Shown here one piece after another: positions 11,410 to 18,356 of a stretch of DNA of 42,964 nt. Numbering within the stretch: the stretch's first letter is position 1; the number at the start of each line of letters is the position of its first letter. The notes under the pieces were generated by a model that was given only the letters and a program-made list of their open reading frames with translations, searched no databases and had not been told where the DNA came from. Origin of the DNA: Betaproteobacteria bacterium HGW-Betaproteobacteria-4 (GTDB lineage Bacteria > Pseudomonadota > Gammaproteobacteria > Burkholderiales > Rhodocyclaceae). The DNA lies in assembly GCA_002840785.1 (NCBI GenBank), contig PHCH01000061.1:1-42964 (forward strand). Direction: 5' to 3'. The translations under genes and the position numbers were made by a program.

Positions 11410-14255
11410 TCGACTCCACCCAGATAGGCTTCGAGCACCTTGGGATTCTGCTGGATCTCCTCGGGCAGCCCTTCGGCGATTTTTTCGCCGAACTCCATGA
11501 CCACCACGCGGTCGGCCAGACCCATGACGAAATCCATGTCGTGCTCGACAAGCAGGATGCCCATGCCTTCGGCCCGCAGCTTGCGGAGCAGTTCGGCCAA
11601 TGCCAGTTTTTCCGAGTAGCGCAGCCCGGCCGCGGGCTCGTCGAGGAGCAGCAGGCAAGGGTCGGAGGCCAGGGCGCGGGCAATTTCGACGATGCGCTGC
11701 TGGCCGAGCGCCAGGCTGCCGGCCGGGGCGAACATCTGTTCGGCCAGGCCGACGCGTTCGATCTGGCGGGCCGCTTCGGCCAGCAGGCGGCTTTCCTCGG
11801 CTCGGTCGAGGCGCAGCGCGGCGGCGATGACGCCCTTGCTGCCGCGCAAGTGGGCGCCGATGGCGACGTTCTCGATGACCGACATCTGGCCGAGCAGGCG
11901 GACATGCTGAAAGGTCCGGCTCATGCCGCGCCGGGCAATTTCGCGGGCGACCAGTTCGCCGGTCGATTCGCCGAGGAAGGCGATTTTTCCGGCGCTGGCC
12001 GGGTCGACTGCGGAAATGCAGTTGAACATCGTGCTCTTGCCGGCGCCGTTGGGGCCGATCAGCGCCATCACTTCGCCGGCCTTCACGGTCAGCTCCATGT
12101 TGTTGTTGGCGACCAGGCCGCCGAAACGCTTGGTCACCTCGCTGGCCTCGAGCAACAGGCTGCCTGCTACGGTCGACGGGCGTTTTGGCAGCATTTCTGC
12201 AGCCGGAACGAGGCGTTGCTGCGGGCTGATTGGCAGCAGTTTGACAATGACCGGCCACAAGCCGAGGCGGGCTTTCTGCAGCACGATGACCATGGCGATG
12301 CCAAACACGACGGTCTCGAAATTACCGCTCTGGCCGAGGATCTGTGGCAACCAGTCCTGCAGCCAATGCTTGAGGATGGTGATCAGCCCGGCGCCGAGCA
12401 CGGCGCCCCATACGTGGCCCATGCCGCCGACGACAATCATGAACAGATATTCGATGCCCTGGGTCAGGGCAAACGGTGTCGGATTGACGAAGCGCTGCAG
12501 GTGGGCGTAGAGCCAGCCCGAGGTGCTGGCCAACAGAGCGGCGATGAGGAAGATGACGATCTTCGTGCGCTGGGTATTGACGCCCATCGCCTCGGCCATC
12601 ACGACACCGCCGCGCAGGGCGCGAATCGCCCGGCCCTCGCGCGAGTCGAGCAGGTTGCGGATGGCGACGATGGCGAGCAGGACGACGAGCCAGATCAGGT
12701 AGTAAAACTGGTTGCCGGCCTTCAGCTCCCAGCCGACCAGAGAAATCGCCGGAATGCTCGTGATGCCGGTGTGGCCGCCAAGAAACTCGACGTTGCCGAA
12801 CAGGAAATAGAGGCTGATGCCCCAGGCGATGGTGCCCAGCGGCAGGTAGTGGCCGCCCATGCGCAGGGTTATGAAGCCGAGGAAGAGCGCGACGGCAGCG
12901 GTGATGGCCAGACCGATCAACAGTGTCAGCCAGGGCGACAACCCGTAGGTCGTGGTCAGGACGGCGGTCGTATAGGCACCGAGACCAACGAAAGCGGCCT
13001 GCCCGAACGAGGTCAGGCCGCCGACGCCGGTGAGCAGGACGAGGCCGATGGCAACGATGGCGTAGAGTCCGATGTAGTTGAGCAGGGTGATTGAAAACTC
13101 GGGCAGGAGGCCTGGCGCAACGAGCAGCAGGCCGATCAAGGCGGCGAATGGCAGGTGGCGCAGCCAGCGCTTTCTCGGCTGGGCGTCATGCGGTTCGGCG
13201 TTGACCTCGTCAGTATGCTCGTCGTCATCCTCGACATGGCGCGCCGTCAGCGAACGCCAGAGCAGCACCGGGATGATCAGCGTGAACACGATGACTTCCT
13301 TGAAGGCGCTGGCGTAGAAGGACGAATACGATTCGAGCAGGCCGACCAGGATGGCGCCGAGCGCGGCGAGCGGATAGGAAACCAGGCCGCCGATAATGGC
13401 GCCGACGAAACCCTTGAGGCCGATCAGGAAGCCGGAGTCGTAATAAATGGTGGTGATCGGCGCGATCAGGATGCCCGAGAAGGCGCCGATGGCGGCGGCC
13501 AGCGTAAAACACAGCTTGCCGGCGAGCACGGGCGGAATGCCCATGAGGCGTGCTCCTGTCCGGTTCATGGCGGTGGCGCGCAGGGCCTTGCCATAGATGG
13601 TTCGCTCAAAGAAGAAATAGAGGCCAATGATGAGCAGCGCCGAGGCGACGACGACAAGGATGGTCTGGCCCTGCAGCGGGGCGCCGGCCAGTTCGAAACT
13701 GAGATCGGTAAAGGCCGGCGTGCGCCAGCCCTCGGCGCCAAAGAAGAGCAGGCCAAGGCCGATCAGCGCCAGGTGCACGGCGACCGCAACGATGAGCAGG
13801 ACGAGCACCGGCGCACTGGCCAGCGGCTGGAACGCAACGCGGTAGATCATCGGCCCGAGCGGGACGACGAGCATCATCGAAACGACGACCTGCGCCCACA
13901 GCGGCAATTGGGTCGGCGGCATGGCGAATAGCGCGCCGGCAAACAGCAGCGGCATGCCCACGTTGAGGATGAGTATCGGCGGCAATCGGGCGTAGCGCTT
14001 TTCGCGGATCAGGTGGACGCTGTCCAGGATGGCCACCGAGACGCCAAGTCCGAGCAGTAGCCAGACCGTGCCGGGAATCTGCCCGGCCTGCAGCGAGGCG
14101 AGGGTCAGCGCGCCGAAAGCGACGAATTCGCCCTGCGGGATGAAAATGACGCGGGTGACGGCAAAGACGAGCACCAGTGCGAGGGCGAGGAGGGCATAGA
14201 TGGCACCGTTGGTGATGCCGTCCTGGCCGAGAAAAAGAAGAATCTGGAGGTCCAT
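11406..14255 (-). CDS. Fused LivH-LivM-LivG branched-chain amino acid ABC transporter protein
   Basis: 949 aa, a triple fusion. Residues 1-336 form a LivH-type permease (MDLQILLFLGQDGITNGAIYA start). An acidic linker (HVEDDDEHTDEVNAE) runs at about 338-365. Residues 366-690 form a LivM-type permease (LTSFGQAAFVGLGAYTTAVL). After a short linker, residues 705-949 are a LivG ATPase with Walker A GPNGAGKST, signature LALGQQRIVEIARAL, Walker B LLLLDEPAAGL and LVEHDMDFV. One chain therefore supplies both membrane halves and one ATPase; LivF supplies the other. The reading frame is open throughout, so this is a real fusion. The LivM-LivG linker contains a partial core of the dispersed motif (12166-12180). 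Confidence 0.92.
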   Translation of the reverse strand: MDLQILLFLGQDGITNGAIYALLALALVLVFAVTRVIFIPQGEFVAFGALTLASLQAGQIPGTVWLLLGLGVSVAILDSVHLIREKRYARLPPILILNVGMPLLFAGALFAMPPTQLPLWAQVVVSMMLVVPLGPMIYRVAFQPLASAPVLVLLIVAVAVHLALIGLGLLFFGAEGWRTPAFTDLSFELAGAPLQGQTILVVVASALLIIGLYFFFERTIYGKALRATAMNRTGARLMGIPPVLAGKLCFTLAAAIGAFSGILIAPITTIYYDSGFLIGLKGFVGAIIGGLVSYPLAALGAILVGLLESYSSFYASAFKEVIVFTLIIPVLLWRSLTARHVEDDDEHTDEVNAEPHDAQPRKRWLRHLPFAALIGLLLVAPGLLPEFSITLLNYIGLYAIVAIGLVLLTGVGGLTSFGQAAFVGLGAYTTAVLTTTYGLSPWLTLLIGLAITAAVALFLGFITLRMGGHYLPLGTIAWGISLYFLFGNVEFLGGHTGITSIPAISLVGWELKAGNQFYYLIWLVVLLAIVAIRNLLDSREGRAIRALRGGVVMAEAMGVNTQRTKIVIFLIAALLASTSGWLYAHLQRFVNPTPFALTQGIEYLFMIVVGGMGHVWGAVLGAGLITILKHWLQDWLPQILGQSGNFETVVFGIAMVIVLQKARLGLWPVIVKLLPISPQQRLVPAAEMLPKRPSTVAGSLLLEASEVTKRFGGLVANNNMELTVKAGEVMALIGPNGAGKSTMFNCISAVDPASAGKIAFLGESTGELVAREIARRGMSRTFQHVRLLGQMSVIENVAIGAHLRGSKGVIAAALRLDRAEESRLLAEAARQIERVGLAEQMFAPAGSLALGQQRIVEIARALASDPCLLLLDEPAAGLRYSEKLALAELLRKLRAEGMGILLVEHDMDFVMGLADRVVVMEFGEKIAEGLPEEIQQNPKVLEAYLGGVE

Positions 14256-14288
14256 GCGACCTTGGCTGCGGGAGGGATTTAAAAGTCA

Positions 14289-14335
14289 CTCCCGGGCCAG
14301 CGGGAGTACAAGACGGCGCCCGCCGAGACGGGCGC
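14289..14335 (-). promoter_or_regulatory. Two hairpins between livK and the livHMG fusion gene
   Basis: Two GC-rich stems: CTCCCG/CGGGAG (14289-14306) and GCGCCCG/CGGGCGC (14316-14335). No U tract follows in the direction of transcription. Such intercistronic structures usually stabilise the upstream mRNA, giving more binding protein (LivK) than permease. That role is inferred. Confidence 0.5.
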
Positions 14336-14341
14336 GGCAAA

Positions 14342-15481
14342 TTACTTGATCAGCTTCCAGGCATTTTTTTCGATGCGCACCATGACACGGGCGCGCTGGT
14401 CGAAACCAAGGTGGTCGCTGCTACTCATGTTGAAGACCCCGTGGGCGCCGGGAAGGTTTTTAGTGGCTTCCAGCGCATCGCGCAGGGCGGCGCGGAACTC
14501 CGCGGTCCCCGGCTTGGCTTTCTTCAGTGCGACGGGAGCGGCATTGGCGAGCAGGATGCCGGCATCCCAAGCATAGCCACCGAAAGCGTTGATGCTGCCC
14601 TTGCCATGCACCGCTTCGTATTTGCCAACGTAGTCGGTGGCCGATTTCTTGACCGGATTGTCGGCCGGCAACTGGTCGGCAACGAGTACCGGGCCGGTGG
14701 GCAGCACGGTACCTTCGCAATCCTTGCCGCAAACACGCAGAAAGTCGTTGTTGGCAACGCCGTGCGTCTGGTAAATGGTGCCCTTGTAGCCTTTTTCCTT
14801 GAGCGACTTCTGCGGCAGCGCAGCCGGGGTGCCGGCAGCCCCGATCAGGATGGCGTCGGGCCTGGCCGACATGGCCTTGAGAACCTGTCCGGTGACCGAG
14901 GTGTCGGTGCGATTGAAGCGCTCGTTGGCGACGACCTTGATCTTGCGCACCTCGGCCAGTTTCGAAAACTCATTCCACCAGCCTTCGCCGTAGGCATCGG
15001 AAAAGCCGATGTAGGCAACGGTCTTCACGTTGTTGTTGGTCATGTGCTCAATGATGGCGGTCGTCATCTGGGTATCGTTCTGCGGCGTCTTGAATACCCA
15101 TTTGCGCTTGGCGTCCATCGGCTCGACGATGCGCGCCGAGGCGGCCATGGCGATCATCGGGGTTTCCGCCTCGGCGGCGACGTCAATCATGGCCAGCGAA
15201 TTCGGTGTCGTCGTCGAGCCGATGATGAGGTCGACCTTGCTTTCGCTGATCAGCTTCCTGGCGTTCTTGACCGCTGTCGTCGTGTCGGAAGCATCGTCGA
15301 GGACGAGGTAATTGACCTTCTGGCCGGCGATGGTCTTCGGCAGCAGGTCGATGGTGTTCTTTTCGGGAATGCCGAGGGAGGCGGCCGGGCCGGTGGCTGA
15401 CAGCGTCACGCCGATATTGATGTCGGCCAGCGCCGTCGCGGCCAGCGTAGAAAGCAGTGTGGCGATCAGTGTTTTCTTCAT
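14342..15481 (-). CDS. livK: Branched-chain amino acid ABC transporter periplasmic binding protein
   Basis: 379 aa from MKKTLIATLLSTLAATALA, a typical signal peptide preceded by GGGAGA. A longer upstream ATG frame would bury this signal. The mature protein begins DINIGVTLSATGPAASLGIPEKN, the LivK/peripheral-binding-protein type 1 fold that captures the ligand and delivers it to the LivHM pore. First gene of the livK-livHMG-livF unit. Ligand unknown; relatives bind leucine, amides, urea or aromatic acids. Confidence 0.9.
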   Translation of the reverse strand: MKKTLIATLLSTLAATALADINIGVTLSATGPAASLGIPEKNTIDLLPKTIAGQKVNYLVLDDASDTTTAVKNARKLISESKVDLIIGSTTTPNSLAMIDVAAEAETPMIAMAASARIVEPMDAKRKWVFKTPQNDTQMTTAIIEHMTNNNVKTVAYIGFSDAYGEGWWNEFSKLAEVRKIKVVANERFNRTDTSVTGQVLKAMSARPDAILIGAAGTPAALPQKSLKEKGYKGTIYQTHGVANNDFLRVCGKDCEGTVLPTGPVLVADQLPADNPVKKSATDYVGKYEAVHGKGSINAFGGYAWDAGILLANAAPVALKKAKPGTAEFRAALRDALEATKNLPGAHGVFNMSSSDHLGFDQRARVMVRIEKNAWKLIK

Positions 15482-15607
15482 TTTTTGTCTCCCTAACGTG
15501 AATCCGTTTTGCAAAGGTAAAAACCTATTGCCAAAAGGGCTTTCACGCAAGCCGACTGGTCAACAGGGCGTGATAAAGTCCGTTTTTTGCGCACAGCAGG
15601 ATCAGCC

Positions 15608-16117
15608 ATGTTCTCTGGAATCATCGCGGCGGTTGGCCGCATCACTCACCTCACCCCGCGCGAGGTCGGCTACCGTCTGCATGTCGATGGCGGCGGCCTC
15701 AAGCTCGACGATGTTTCGCTCGGCGATTCGATTGCCCACAACGGCGTTTGCCTGACCGTGGTGGCCCGCGAGGGCAATACCTTTGCCGTCGATGTTTCGC
15801 CGGAAACCCTGTCGTGCACCGTCGGCCTCGATGCGCCCGGCCCGGTCAATCTGGAAAAGGCGCTGCGCCTCAACGACGTGATCGGCGGCCATCTGGTCTC
15901 CGGTCACGTTGACGGGGTGGGTGAAGTGCTGCGTTTCGACCCGGTCGGCGACAACCGTCTGCTCGAAATCCGCGCCCCGAAGGAAATCGCCAAGTTCATC
16001 GCGCGCAAGGGATCGATCGTCGTCGACGGCACCAGCCTGACGACCAGCAAGGTCAATCTGGAAGTGGACCTGATCGCCCGCTACTGCGAGCGTTTGCTGG
16101 CTGCCGAGCGCGAGTAG
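15608..16117 (+). CDS. ribE: Riboflavin synthase alpha chain, internally shortened
   Basis: 169 aa, against about 195-215 for the family. Riboflavin synthase dismutates two 6,7-dimethyl-8-ribityllumazines into riboflavin. The N-terminal barrel is normal (MFSGIIAAVG, GDSIAHNGVCLTVV, NDVIGGHLVSGHVDGVG). In the C-terminal barrel, KGSIVVDGTSLT is followed directly by TSKVNLEVDLIARYCERLL. The usual stretch of about 28 residues carrying the NLIPHT and TTL motifs is absent, without a frameshift. The loss removes conserved residues of the second barrel, so activity is doubtful unless the sequence is in error. No FMN riboswitch is visible upstream. Confidence 0.85.
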   Translation: MFSGIIAAVGRITHLTPREVGYRLHVDGGGLKLDDVSLGDSIAHNGVCLTVVAREGNTFAVDVSPETLSCTVGLDAPGPVNLEKALRLNDVIGGHLVSGHVDGVGEVLRFDPVGDNRLLEIRAPKEIAKFIARKGSIVVDGTSLTTSKVNLEVDLIARYCERLLAAERE

Positions 16118-16122
16118 GCGCC

Positions 16123-16653
16123 ATGATGCCCTACCGGTTGGCGGTCGTTGCGCTGCTTGCCGCTCTGCTTGGCGCTTGCGCCGCCTATGACGGCTTCGGG
16201 TTGCCAGCCGGCGCTGCGCGGGTCGAGGACATGGAACGCGTCATGGGGCTGCCGGCCATGCGCTGGCGCGAAACCGATGGCGGCGAGACGCTGGTCTATC
16301 CGCGTGGCCCGATGGGTTATCACACCTTTTTTGTCCGTATCGATGCCCGGGGCACCGTGCTGAGTCGGGAAAACGTGCTCGACACCCGGCACTTCGCCCG
16401 CATTCAGGCGGGCATGACGACCGACGAGGTGGTCCGCATCCTGGGGCCGTCCGTGGCCGCGTGGACCGTTTATTACAAGGCGCGCGACGAACTGGTCTGG
16501 GAGTGGCGCTATTGCGACGACTGGAACGAACCGGCCCGTTTCGACGTGTTGTTCGACGGAACCTCGTTGCGGGTGCGCTCAACCCTGGCTTCGCCTGAAA
16601 GCTTGCGCGGTAGTTTCGGCGATGATGACCACCGGAGCTGGTGCAGCCACTGA
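16123..16653 (+). CDS. Small outer-membrane-type lipoprotein, SmpA/OmlA (BamE-like)
   Basis: 176 aa. Signal peptide with lipobox LLGAC (Cys at about residue 19), so probably a lipoprotein anchored by its N-terminal cysteine. The later IQAGMTTDEVVRILGPS segment is the turn-helix pattern of the SmpA/OmlA/BamE fold, and WEWRYCD resembles its final strand. Starts 5 nt after the ribE stop. Exact role unknown; it is unlikely to be BamE itself, which usually sits next to fur. Confidence 0.75.
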   Translation: MMPYRLAVVALLAALLGACAAYDGFGLPAGAARVEDMERVMGLPAMRWRETDGGETLVYPRGPMGYHTFFVRIDARGTVLSRENVLDTRHFARIQAGMTTDEVVRILGPSVAAWTVYYKARDELVWEWRYCDDWNEPARFDVLFDGTSLRVRSTLASPESLRGSFGDDDHRSWCSH

Positions 16654-16679
16654 ATTTGCCCGCCGTGGCGAATCCTCGC

Positions 16680-16708
16680 TTGAAAAACCCCCACCCCGCC
16701 CCCATAAT
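16680..16708 (+). promoter_or_regulatory. Sigma-70 promoter of ssrA
   Basis: TTGAAA (16680-16685) and CATAAT (16703-16708) with exactly 17 nt of C-rich spacer. The predicted start near 16714 lies just before the tmRNA acceptor piece. Confidence 0.7.
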
Positions 16709-16713
16709 TCCAA

Positions 16714-16937
16714 GCATGGTTGTAATTCCGGCAATCTGGAGGCGTTCTGGACAGGGGTTCGATTCCCCTCACCTCCACCTAAGCGCATTGTGGTGTGTTT
16801 AGTTGGGGGTGTACTGGCTTCGACAGGGCGGGCAAAGGTGCGCAGGCAACTCGTCAGGCGATCGACGTTAATGAAGCAAATCCATAATTGCCAATGATGA
16901 TGTTACCAAAGATAGCCGGCGGGGACTTCGGTCCCCG
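16714..16937 (+). ncRNA. ssrA: Transfer-messenger RNA, permuted two-piece type
   Basis: The 3' half precedes the 5' half. 16753-16769 form a T arm (AGGGG stem, TTCGATT loop, CCCCT). CACCTCC (16770-16776) is the 3' acceptor strand, with discriminator A16777 and then CCT, so the final A of CCA is not encoded. After a 24-nt spacer (16781-16804) comes GGGGGTGTACTGGCTTCGAC (from 16805), the tmRNA 5' end. GGGGGUG pairs with CACCUCC over 7 bp including the G3-U pair that specifies alanine. A likely resume codon GCC at 16890 opens A-N-D-D, but the frame then reads VTKDSRR without a stop or an LAA ending. A cGGGGAC-UUCG-GUCCCCg hairpin (16920-16937) closes the unit. The tag therefore looks damaged or missing sequence. 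Confidence 0.8.
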
Positions 16938-16962
16938 TCGTCACGTCCGGGTTTTGGTCTTC

Positions 16963-17649
16963 TCAGTTGTCGAGGTGGAAGACGACGGGCACGATGACCG
17001 TCGCCTCGATGGCTTCATCACCCCGCTTGGCCGGCACGAAGCGCCAATGGGCCACGCTCCGTCGCGCCGCCTCGTCGAGCCGCTCGAAATTGCTCGATTT
17101 TTCGATGTCGACCGTAGCAGCAAGGCCATTCGCCCTGACCCGAACCCTGAGCAGCACCTTACCCTCCTCGCCTAGCCGCCGCGATAGCGCAGGGTATTTC
17201 GGTTCCGGATTGTTCAGGTAGGCGGCGTTGAACAGCGGGGCGCTGACTGTCGCCGGCGCTACGCTGCGGGTGGGGGCAGGCGCGGCCTCCGGGGCGGGCG
17301 GCCCGGGTGGGGTAACGGGGGCTGGTACGGTGATGGCGCCGGGTGCGGCGACCTGTTCCGCGGCCATGGCGAGGATGGGGGGCGCGGGCGGGGCCGGCTT
17401 TATATGTCGGGGCGGCTTGGGTGCCGGCGGTTTTTCGGGCGCGGCTGGCGGTATTGTCGGCGGCGCCACGACGCTTTCCTGCAAGCTGACGGTGATCGGG
17501 CCTGGGGGCGGCGCTTCGAGCGGGTCGATGGCCACACTTGGCGGATAGAACAAGATGGCGGCGTGCAGCGCGGCGGCGAGCAGGAGGTAGCGACCGCTGT
17601 GCCGCCACTCGGGACGTTCAGGCGGGAGATGGCGAGGGCTGTCGGTCAT
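16963..17649 (-). CDS. tonB: TonB energy-transducing protein
   Basis: 228 aa. An N-terminal membrane anchor (about residues 19-38, YLLLAAALHAAILFYPPSVA) is followed by a Pro/Ala-rich periplasm-spanning region (about 45-135). The C-terminal TonB domain (NPEPKYPALSRRLGEEGKVLLRV, DIEKSSNFERLDEAA, WRFVPAKRG) ends the protein. It transmits proton motive force from ExbBD to outer-membrane receptors. Last gene of a minus-strand group with the copper-type receptor and a Crp regulator, so it probably serves that receptor. No exbBD is in the window. Confidence 0.9.
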   Translation of the reverse strand: MTDSPRHLPPERPEWRHSGRYLLLAAALHAAILFYPPSVAIDPLEAPPPGPITVSLQESVVAPPTIPPAAPEKPPAPKPPRHIKPAPPAPPILAMAAEQVAAPGAITVPAPVTPPGPPAPEAAPAPTRSVAPATVSAPLFNAAYLNNPEPKYPALSRRLGEEGKVLLRVRVRANGLAATVDIEKSSNFERLDEAARRSVAHWRFVPAKRGDEAIEATVIVPVVFHLDN

Positions 17650-17685
17650 CTTTTCATTATATCCGGCGCATCCGCCGGTACTGCC

Positions 17686-18285
17686 TTAGGCGGCAAGTCG
17701 GAGATCGACGCGGAAACTGCGCGTGGCGTGTACGCCTTCGACCTTGATCGGCAGCAGGACCTTGGTCCGTTCCAGCGTCTTGATGATGCGCGAGATGGTT
17801 TCGAAGCGCAGGTCGGTGATGTCGGCAATATCCTGCCGGGTGGGCAGAACGACCTGGCCGGCGCTGTCGGTGAATAGGCGGATCAGGCCAAGCACCCGAT
17901 CGGCCGCCTGGCCGCCGCGCAGGGCGACGACTTCGGCGGCCCGTTGCTGGGCCTGGGCGAGCGAGGCAAGGAGCGATTCGCCGGCCAGTGCGCCGGCGCC
18001 TTCCGGCCATGGTGAAAGCTGGCACTGGGTGAGTGCCGTGGCCGAGAAGGTGTAGCAGCCGAAGAGCAGCGTTTCGCAGCCGAGGATGTCGCCGGGGACG
18101 GCGAGGCTGGCAAACGAGGCGTCGCTGGCCGAGCTGACGTTGTCGAGGCGGACGACGCCGCTGTTGAGTCGCCAGGCGAGGCCATCGGCGCCGGCGTGGT
18201 AGATGCCTTCGCCGGCCGCCAGTTGGCGTCCGGCGCGCTGGGCGCCGGGGGGAGTGCTACGGTCAACCGGAAAAAACAGGCTAAT
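17686..18285 (-). CDS. Crp/Fnr-family transcriptional regulator with probable AUU start
   Basis: 199 aa open frame ending in a Crp-type helix-turn-helix (TRQDIADITDLRFETISRII, recognition helix with the Fnr-like E-xx-SR pattern) after a cyclic-nucleotide-binding-like beta roll (GIYHAGADGLAWRLNSGVVRL, VPGDILGCETLLFG). No Cys cluster for an Fe-S centre is seen. No in-frame ATG, GTG or TTG exists before residue 131. An AAGGAG (18298-18293) lies 7 nt before an ATT at 18285, giving ISLFFPVDRSTPPG. Codons 4-10 are the core of the 37-bp dispersed motif. A TTG ORF in another frame (18266) is a shadow. Probably regulates the adjacent receptor and TonB. Confidence 0.75.
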   Translation of the reverse strand: MSLFFPVDRSTPPGAQRAGRQLAAGEGIYHAGADGLAWRLNSGVVRLDNVSSASDASFASLAVPGDILGCETLLFGCYTFSATALTQCQLSPWPEGAGALAGESLLASLAQAQQRAAEVVALRGGQAADRVLGLIRLFTDSAGQVVLPTRQDIADITDLRFETISRIIKTLERTKVLLPIKVEGVHATRSFRVDLRLAA

Positions 18286-18292
18286 TTGAAAT
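18256..18292 (+). repeat. 37-bp dispersed motif, copy at the 5' end of crp
   Basis: Perfect 15-bp core on the plus strand, then A6, a short GC block, TAAT and TTGAAAT. It spans the spacer after the crp Shine-Dalgarno and the first ten codons of the regulator, read on the opposite strand as FFPVDRS. Confidence 0.85.
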
Positions 18293-18305
18293 CTCCTTAC
18301 CGGGC

Positions 18306-18341
18306 CATTCGCTGCCCCGATGCATGCCGGGGCGGCGAATG
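18306..18341 (-). promoter_or_regulatory. 14-bp hairpin between the receptor and crp
   Basis: Arms 18306-18319 and 18328-18341 pair over 14 bp (one G-U) with an 8-nt loop. It sits between the receptor stop and the crp ribosome site. No U tract follows, so it is more likely an mRNA stabiliser or partial attenuator than a full terminator. Confidence 0.6.
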
Positions 18342-18356
18342 CCGTGGATGGGTCGA

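Noticed and set aside
11391..13094. 567-aa plus-strand ORF opposite the liv genes
   Set aside because: Asp/Gln/His-rich composition typical of antisense frames; the liv fusion explains the region.
16753..16780. Ordinary tRNA gene suggested by the T arm and acceptor end
   Set aside because: No D arm or anticodon arm precedes it; the 5' partner strand lies downstream, as in permuted tmRNA.
17883..18266. TTG-initiated 127-aa ORF at the crp locus
   Set aside because: Ser/Pro/Ala-rich off-frame product; the Crp fold is in a neighbouring frame from 18285.
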